Shown: positions 6,271 through 10,388 of the stretch, one piece after another
Numbering within the stretch: the stretch's first letter is position 1
Layout: each line of letters opens with the position of its first letter
Made by a program: the position numbers and the translations under genes
The notes under the pieces: model-generated
Seen by the model: only the letters and a program-made list of their open reading frames with translations
Databases searched by the model: none
Told to the model about the DNA's origin: nothing
From: an uncultured Pseudorhodobacter sp.
GTDB taxonomy: Bacteria; Pseudomonadota; Alphaproteobacteria; Rhodobacterales; Rhodobacteraceae
Length of the DNA: 10,388 nt
Reading direction: 5' to 3'
NCBI GenBank assembly: GCA_945957495.1
Contig: CAMFLG010000073.1
Location: forward strand, 1-10,388

Positions 6271-7721
6271 CACACCCCCGTCGCCGGGATGCCCGCCCGC
6301 AGCACCGGGCGCGGAGAGGTCAAGTCTTTCCAGGCACTTAGCGCCCGGTTTACCGCCGGACGCGCCTCGCGCGCGACGAATTTTCCGTGGCCTTCGCGGG
6401 TTTTCACCTCGCCATCCTCCACCGAAACAACGCCCCGCGACAGGGTATAGCGCGGCAGGCCCTTCACAACTTTGCCCTCAAACACGTTGTAATCAATGGC
6501 AGATTGCTGGCTTCCCGCCGAAATGGTCTTGGACTTTTCCGGATCCCAAACCACCAGATCCGCATCCGCCCCCACCAGAACCGCACCCTTCTGCGGATAG
6601 CAGTTCAGGATTTTCGCAATATTGGTCGAGGTGACGGCGACAAATTCATTCGGCGTTAACCGGCCCGTGCTAACACCATAGGTCCAAAGCATCGGCATCC
6701 GATCCTCCAGCCCCCCGGTTCCGTTCGGGATTTTTGAAAAATCGCCCAAACCATAGCGTTTCTGTTCGGTCGTAAACGCGCAATGATCCGTTGCCACCAC
6801 GGAAAGACTACCCGATTGCAGGCCCGCCCAAAGGCTGTCCTGATGTTTCTTGTCGCGGAAGGGCGGCGACATCACCCGCCGCGCGGCATGATCCCAGTCG
6901 GCGTTGAAATATTCGCTTTCGTCCAGCGTCAGATGCTGGATCAGGGGTTCCCCCCACACCCGCTTGCCCTGCATGCGGGCGCGGCGAATGGCCTCGTGAC
7001 TGTCCTCGCAAGAGGTATGCACCACATACAGCGGCACGCCTGCCATATCGGCGATCATGATGGCGCGGTTTGTGGCCTCCCCCTCCACCTGCGGCGGGCG
7101 CGAATAGGCATGCGCCTCCGGCCCGACATTGCCTTCGGCGATCAACTTGGCCGTCAACTCCGCCACCACATCGCCGTTTTCGGCATGTACCATGGCCAAC
7201 CCGCCCAAATCGCCAACCCGTTTGAAAGATTGATACATTTCATCATCGTTGACCATCAACGCGCCTTTGTAGGCCATGAAATGCTTGAAGCTGGTCATCC
7301 CCGCCTTGACCGAGGCTTCCATATCCTCCCACACCTTTTGGCCCCACCAGGTGATCGCCATGTGGTAGGAATAGTCGCAATTGGCGCGGGTGGATTTGTT
7401 GTGCCACATCTGGGCCGCATCCATCAGCCCCTGCCCTTGCCCCGGCAGCACGAAGTCCACCACCATCGTGGTCCCCCCCGCCAAGGCCGCCCGCGTGCCG
7501 GATTCGAAATCATCCGCCGAATAGGTGCCCATGAACGGCATTTCCAGATGCGTATGCGGATCAATCCCGCCAGGCATCACATAGCACCCCGTCGCATCCA
7601 GAACCCGGTCGCCCTTAAGGCCCTGACCGATTTCGATAATCTTGCCCTGATCCATCAGCACATCCGCCTTGTAGGTCAGATCAGCGGTAACGATGGTGCC
7701 GTTCTTGATCACTGTGGTCAT
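6270..7721 (-). CDS. hydA: Dihydropyrimidinase / D-hydantoinase
   Basis: Cytoplasmic zinc amidohydrolase of 483 residues, normal for the family. It hydrolyses 5,6-dihydrouracil or dihydrothymine to the N-carbamoyl-beta-amino acid, and often 5-substituted hydantoins. Expected metal ligands are all visible: H56 and H58 (PHTHLEMP), the carboxylated lysine K152 (FMAYK), H179 (VHAEN), H235 (VVHTS) and D312 (ATDH). N333 in the NGTGGLEDRMP stretch is the usual substrate-binding region. I chose ATG 7721, with GAGG just upstream and MTTVIKNGTIVTAD as a typical start. The GTG at 7745 would put an intergenic repeat element into the protein. Its product is the substrate of the amidohydrolase encoded before it. 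Cyclic-imide use cannot be told from dihydropyrimidine use by sequence, but RutR-type sites favour pyrimidines. Confidence 0.93.
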   Translation of the reverse strand: MTTVIKNGTIVTADLTYKADVLMDQGKIIEIGQGLKGDRVLDATGCYVMPGGIDPHTHLEMPFMGTYSADDFESGTRAALAGGTTMVVDFVLPGQGQGLMDAAQMWHNKSTRANCDYSYHMAITWWGQKVWEDMEASVKAGMTSFKHFMAYKGALMVNDDEMYQSFKRVGDLGGLAMVHAENGDVVAELTAKLIAEGNVGPEAHAYSRPPQVEGEATNRAIMIADMAGVPLYVVHTSCEDSHEAIRRARMQGKRVWGEPLIQHLTLDESEYFNADWDHAARRVMSPPFRDKKHQDSLWAGLQSGSLSVVATDHCAFTTEQKRYGLGDFSKIPNGTGGLEDRMPMLWTYGVSTGRLTPNEFVAVTSTNIAKILNCYPQKGAVLVGADADLVVWDPEKSKTISAGSQQSAIDYNVFEGKVVKGLPRYTLSRGVVSVEDGEVKTREGHGKFVAREARPAVNRALSAWKDLTSPRPVLRAGIPATGV

Positions 7722-7740
7722 AGACCTCAAGCTCCCTGCT

Positions 7741-7785
7741 TTCACATTGGTCCAAATACTCCGGGGTCCGGGGCAGAGCCCCGGC
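7741..7785. repeat. Rhodobacterales-type intergenic repeat with strong hairpin
   Basis: CCGGGGC (7768-7774), AGA and GCCCCGG (7778-7784) form a perfect 7-bp stem with a 3-nt loop, 9 nt after the amidohydrolase stop. A second CCGGGG at 7761-7766 can compete for the same arm. Read leftward it continues ACCCCGGAGTATTTGGACC and ends near GTGAAAG. I recall this CTCTGCCCCGGACCCC...GAGTATTT pattern as a dispersed intergenic element of Rhodobacteraceae genomes. There is no T-run, so full termination is unlikely. Confidence 0.65.
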
Positions 7786-7793
7786 AGGCAGGC

Positions 7794-9044
7794 CTAGCCA
7801 ACAACCTCCGCCGCTTCACAAACCGCGTGAAACAGCACATCCGTCCCGGCCGCCGCCCATTCCGGGGAAATCTCTTCCGCTTCGTTGTGGCTCAGCCCCC
7901 CAACGCAGGGGCACATGATCATCACCGTCGGTGCCACCCGGTTGATCCAGCAGGCGTCGTGGCCTGCGCCCGAGATGATGTCCATATGCGAAAGGCCAAG
8001 CTTTTCCGCAGCCCCCCGCACCAGTTTCACCAAACCGGCATCAAACGTCACCGGGTCAAAATGGCCGACCGCCTCAATCGAACAGCCAAGGCCCAGTTCT
8101 GCCGCAACCGCATGGGCGGCGCGTTCAACCTCGCCGCGCATCAGGTCCAGCTTGGTCTGATCGGGGCTGCGGATATCAACTGTGAAGATAACTTTGCCCG
8201 GTATCACATTGCGGCTGTTGGGAAAAACCTTGACCTGCCCCACCGCCCCAACCGCGCCCGGCTGGTGGCCCATGGCGATCTGATGCACGCGCTCGGTGAT
8301 CCGCGCCATGCCTAAACCTGCGTTCACCCGCATGTTCATCGGCGTCGATCCGGTATGGGCATCGCGGCCCGTCAGCGTAATTTCCAGCCACCACAACCCC
8401 TGCCCATGGGTGACAACGCCGATATCCTTGCCTTCCGCCTCCAGAATCGGCCCCTGTTCGATATGCAGTTCGAACATCGCATGCATCTTGCGGCTGCCCA
8501 CGACCTCATCGCCGACCCAACCGATCCGCGCCAACTCGTCGCCAAAACGCAGACCGTCCATATCGGTGCGGTTATAGGCATAGTCCTGCGTATGCAGCCC
8601 AGCGAACACGCCCGAGGCCAGCATGGCGGGCGCAAAACGCGCGCCCTCTTCGTTGGTCCAGTTCGTCACCACGATCGGGTGTTTGGTCTTGATGCCAAGA
8701 TCGTTCATCGTGCGCACCACCTCCAGCGCGCCCAACACCCCCAACACACCATCATAGCGCCCGCCGGTGGGCTGGGTATCCAGATGCGAGCCCATATAGA
8801 CCGGCAGCGCCGCAGGGTCCGTCCCTGCGCGCGTGGCGAACATATTGCCCATGGTATCAACACCCATGGTCATTCCGGCCGCCTCGCACCAGCGTTTGAA
8901 CAGGTGGCGCCCTTCGCCATCGGCATCGGTCAGGGTCTGCCGGTTGCAGCCCCCCGCCCCACCGGGGCCAATCAGCGCCATTTCGCCCAAGGCGTCCCAC
9001 AGACGTGCGGAATTAACCCGCTGGTTTGCTCCCAGTGCCGACAT
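7794..9044 (-). CDS. hyuC: M20-family N-carbamoyl amidohydrolase (beta-ureidopropionase / N-carbamoyl-L-amino acid hydrolase)
   Basis: Cytoplasmic metallo-amidohydrolase of 416 residues. It cleaves N-carbamoyl amino acids such as N-carbamoyl-beta-alanine to the amino acid, CO2 and ammonia, the step after dihydropyrimidinase. M20 metal-site residues are present: H87 and D98 (GSHLDTQPTGGRYDG), E132/E133 (NEEGARF), H194 (HIEQGP) and H386 (GLSHNEAEE). Dimer-interface motifs HTGSTPM (H230) and SGAGHDA are also present. I chose ATG 9044, with GGGAG 6 nt upstream; an upstream TTG at 9119 would include the regulatory palindrome. It is the first gene of the leftward operon, directly downstream of the RutR-type sites. 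Allantoate amidohydrolase is a close relative, but the HydA neighbour argues for carbamoyl amino acids. Confidence 0.9.
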   Translation of the reverse strand: MSALGANQRVNSARLWDALGEMALIGPGGAGGCNRQTLTDADGEGRHLFKRWCEAAGMTMGVDTMGNMFATRAGTDPAALPVYMGSHLDTQPTGGRYDGVLGVLGALEVVRTMNDLGIKTKHPIVVTNWTNEEGARFAPAMLASGVFAGLHTQDYAYNRTDMDGLRFGDELARIGWVGDEVVGSRKMHAMFELHIEQGPILEAEGKDIGVVTHGQGLWWLEITLTGRDAHTGSTPMNMRVNAGLGMARITERVHQIAMGHQPGAVGAVGQVKVFPNSRNVIPGKVIFTVDIRSPDQTKLDLMRGEVERAAHAVAAELGLGCSIEAVGHFDPVTFDAGLVKLVRGAAEKLGLSHMDIISGAGHDACWINRVAPTVMIMCPCVGGLSHNEAEEISPEWAAAGTDVLFHAVCEAAEVVG

Positions 9045-9093
9045 CGTGAACTCCCATCGCGCGGGGTCTTGGCGCCCCATCTTGTGATCTTGG

Positions 9094-9112
9094 GCCACAA
9101 CTTGCTTGTGGC
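9094..9112. promoter_or_regulatory. Perfect inverted repeat in the leader of the amidohydrolase gene
   Basis: GCCACAA-CTTGC-TTGTGGC has 7-bp arms with a 5-nt centre. It lies 50 bp upstream of the hyuC ATG and 11 bp from the nearer RutR-type site, and its bases differ from the TGACC/GGTCA core. It may be an operator for a second regulator or an RNA hairpin in the hyuC leader. It also overlaps a possible -35 for rutR. Confidence 0.5.
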
Positions 9113-9135
9113 GAATCAAATCCTGACCGTATGGT
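9106..9135 (+). promoter_or_regulatory. Possible rutR promoter
   Basis: TTGTGG (9106-9111), an 18-bp spacer and TATGGT (9130-9135) are weak -35/-10 matches placed correctly for rutR. The -10 lies inside the first RutR-type palindrome, which would give autorepression. Both hexamers are poor. Confidence 0.3.
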
Positions 9136-9138
9136 CAG
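9123..9138. promoter_or_regulatory. RutR-type operator 1
   Basis: CTGACC-GTAT-GGTCAG is a palindrome with perfect 6-bp arms. The E. coli RutR consensus is TTGACCANNTGGTCAA, and this site keeps the TGACC-N4-GGTCA core exactly. It lies 79 bp upstream of hyuC and 56 bp upstream of rutR. Confidence 0.85.
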
Positions 9139-9143
9139 CTAAG

Positions 9144-9171
9144 AGGCTACAGAACCTGACCAACCGGTCAA
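9144..9171 (-). promoter_or_regulatory. Possible promoter of the leftward operon
   Basis: Read leftward, TTGACC (9171-9166), a 16-bp spacer and TAGCCT (9149-9144) form a good -35 and a weak -10. The -35 would lie inside operator 2 and the start site close to operator 1, so RutR binding would block polymerase. Confidence 0.3.
9156..9171. promoter_or_regulatory. RutR-type operator 2
   Basis: CTGACC-AACC-GGTCAA keeps the TGACC-N4-GGTCA core. Its centre is 33 bp from that of operator 1, about three helical turns, so two dimers would sit on the same DNA face. It lies 22 bp before the rutR start codon. Confidence 0.83.
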
Positions 9172-9193
9172 CGAAAATCTTGGAACGCCATCC

Positions 9194-9826
9194 ATGACCG
9201 AACCCGCCCGCCCCCTGCGCCGCAATGAAATTCGTCAGCAAAACGAAACGCTGATTTTACAGGCAGCCGAAAAAGTCTTTGCAGAGGCTGGGTTTGGCGG
9301 CGCAACCATGCAGCTGATCGCGGATGTGGCTGGCCTGCCCAAGGCAAACCTGCACTATTACTTTGCAACCAAGGAAGATCTTTACCGGCAGGTGGTGCAG
9401 AACATCTTTGAAATCTGGCTGCACGCCGCCGACAGCATGGATCAGGCAGACGGGCCAGTGGAGGGCATCGGCGCCTATATTGATGCCAAAATGGAAATCT
9501 CACGCCGCCACCCCGATGGCTCCAAGGTCTGGGCGTCAGAGGTCATGCACGGCGCGCCGGTTATTCAGGACTATCTGGAAACCACGCTGCGCGAATGGAC
9601 CAGCGGCCGCGCGGCCCTTATTCAACGCTGGATAGATGAGGGAAAAATGGCGGCGGTCAACCCTGAACATCTGCTTTACATGCTTTGGGCCACGACCCAG
9701 CACTATGCCGATTTCGGGCATCAGATTGAAACGCTGAACGGGGGCAAGCCGCTGAATGACAAGCAATGGCGCGCCGCCAAGGACAGCGTAAAGACGATGA
9801 TCTTGCGCGGAATCGGTGCTATCTGA
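9194..9826 (+). CDS. rutR: RutR, TetR-family pyrimidine-responsive regulator
   Basis: DNA-binding repressor of 210 residues. The N-terminal TetR helix-turn-helix spans about residues 19-66, with the recognition region LIADVAGLPKANLHYYF. The C-terminal ligand domain matches E. coli RutR closely in remembered stretches: WATTQHYADF (165-174; E. coli WASTQHYADF), KEDLY, and the run before WIDEGKMA. RutR binds uracil or thymine, which releases it from TGACC-N4-GGTCA sites; two such sites lie directly upstream. It is divergent from the catabolic operon, so it probably controls both that operon and itself. Start ATG 9194 has only a weak GGA upstream, consistent with low expression. The genes here are reductive-type (HydA, amidohydrolase), not the oxidative rutABCDEFG set RutR is named for. 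Confidence 0.93.
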   Translation: MTEPARPLRRNEIRQQNETLILQAAEKVFAEAGFGGATMQLIADVAGLPKANLHYYFATKEDLYRQVVQNIFEIWLHAADSMDQADGPVEGIGAYIDAKMEISRRHPDGSKVWASEVMHGAPVIQDYLETTLREWTSGRAALIQRWIDEGKMAAVNPEHLLYMLWATTQHYADFGHQIETLNGGKPLNDKQWRAAKDSVKTMILRGIGAI

Positions 9827-9867
9827 ACCTGCCTGCTGATTTCCCTGTAAGACCGCCGGAGGCGTCG

Positions 9868-10320
9868 ATGAACGAAGCACATCTGCTGCAACAATATGAC
9901 AACCTGCTGTTTTCCAGCTTTGCCGAGGCCGATGCGCTTGCCCTGGGTCTGACCCTGCTGCGGTTGGCGGAAGCGGCGGCATTGCCGGTGGTCATCAACA
10001 TCCGCACGCCGGACCGCACCTTGTTTCACGCCGCTCTGCCCGGCTCTGCCCCCTTGAACGACACTTGGGCGCGGCGCAAAAGCAATACGGCCTTAAAGTT
10101 CCAACTGCCCTCGATGCTGGTCGGGGTGCGCAATCAGGCCAAGAATGAAAGCCTGGAGAAGCATGGGCTTAACAGCGCCGACTATGCCGACCACGGCGGC
10201 GCTGTGCCCATTCGCGTGGCGGGCGTTGGGGTTGTTGCGGTTGCGACCATTTCCGGCCTGCCGCAACAGGACGACCACGATCTGGTGGTGCAGGCGATGG
10301 AAATGCTGTTGGCGGGCTGA
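9868..10320 (+). CDS. UPF0303 family protein (GlcG/HbpS-like, 'heme-degrading domain')
   Basis: Protein of 150 residues without signal peptide, so probably cytoplasmic. The C-terminal half has GGAVPIRVAGVG (110-121) and SGLPQQDDHDLVV (129-141), very close to the conserved block of UPF0303 proteins as I remember it (PIRV.G.GV...SGLPQ..DH.LVV). The family shares the GlcG/HbpS fold; automated annotation often calls it heme-degrading, but the function is not established. ATG 9868 has GGAGG at 9858-9862, 5 nt upstream; frames opening earlier run through the rutR end. It follows rutR by 41 bp in the same direction and is probably cotranscribed, which would place it under RutR. A link to pyrimidine breakdown is inference only. 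Confidence 0.85.
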   Translation: MNEAHLLQQYDNLLFSSFAEADALALGLTLLRLAEAAALPVVINIRTPDRTLFHAALPGSAPLNDTWARRKSNTALKFQLPSMLVGVRNQAKNESLEKHGLNSADYADHGGAVPIRVAGVGVVAVATISGLPQQDDHDLVVQAMEMLLAG

Positions 10321-10388
10321 TTACTTCAGTTCCACCTCGACAAAGCGCATCTCTGCCGCGCCGTCGTTGATCACGTTATGCTCAACCC
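10321..10388 (-). CDS. Cupin-domain protein, C-terminal end only
   Basis: The last 22 codons of a leftward gene enter from the right edge, ending VEHNVINDGAAEMRFVEVELK and TAA. The pattern of a histidine, then a turn with NDG, then a closing strand (RFVEVEL) is typical of the last strands of small single-domain cupins. Its stop codon (10321-10323) abuts the stop of the UPF0303 gene (10318-10320) with no base between. Whether it belongs to the pyrimidine region cannot be seen. Confidence 0.6.
   Translation of the reverse strand, partial: VEHNVINDGAAEMRFVEVELK

Noticed and set aside
7722..7745. GTG 7745 as hydA start
   Set aside because: It would translate the tail of the intergenic repeat; ATG 7721 has a ribosome-binding site and a family-typical N-terminus.
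7761..7784. The hairpin between hyuC and hydA as a true rho-independent terminator
   Set aside because: There is no T-run after the stem on the - strand, and hydA has no room for a separate promoter other than this short gap.
6783..8315. A 510-codon open frame on the + strand opposite hydA and hyuC
   Set aside because: It is antisense to two genes with complete catalytic motifs. Its protein is rich in His, Arg and Pro with no recognisable domain, as expected from a GC-rich complementary frame.
9045..9119. TTG 9119 as hyuC start
   Set aside because: It would put the regulatory palindrome in the coding region; ATG 9044 has GGGAG at good spacing and a typical family start.

Overview
The window looks like a GC-rich alphaproteobacterium of the Rhodobacterales (Rhodobacteraceae/Roseobacteraceae). 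The grounds are an ScfR-type fatty-acyl-CoA regulator, an intergenic hairpin of a kind familiar from that order, and protein sequences of that flavour. This is recognition from memory; no search was run.

The core is a leftward (- strand) gene cluster of nine genes, about 8.5 kb, from 9044 down to 588. It is probably one operon for uptake and reductive-type breakdown of pyrimidines or hydantoins. In transcription order it holds an M20 N-carbamoyl amidohydrolase (beta-ureidopropionase-like), dihydropyrimidinase (hydA), an ABC ATPase, a half-size DMT/SMR-like membrane protein, an unrecognised secreted protein, ABC permease 2, an outer-membrane porin, ABC permease 1 and an NMT1/THI5-type substrate-binding protein. 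Gaps are short. Three junctions are 4-nt ATGA overlaps and one is a TGATG overlap. A rho-independent terminator lies at 531-563. Porin, two permeases, ATPase and binding protein could carry a ring compound from outside the cell to the cytoplasm, where HydA opens the ring and the amidohydrolase removes the carbamoyl group.

Divergently (+ strand) lie rutR (TetR family, pyrimidine sensor) and a UPF0303/GlcG-HbpS-like gene. The 149-bp region between rutR and the amidohydrolase gene carries two RutR-type palindromes 33 bp apart, so RutR probably controls both directions. No dihydropyrimidine dehydrogenase (preT/preA or pydA) is present in the window, so the first step of uracil reduction must be encoded elsewhere, or the operon serves dihydropyrimidines or hydantoins.

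At the left edge is the 5' part of a separate - strand ScfR/MccR-type XRE regulator with a possible operator over its ribosome-binding site. At the right edge is the last 22 codons of a - strand cupin-like gene whose stop codon abuts that of the UPF0303 gene. I see no tRNA, rRNA, CRISPR array, insertion sequence or replication origin.
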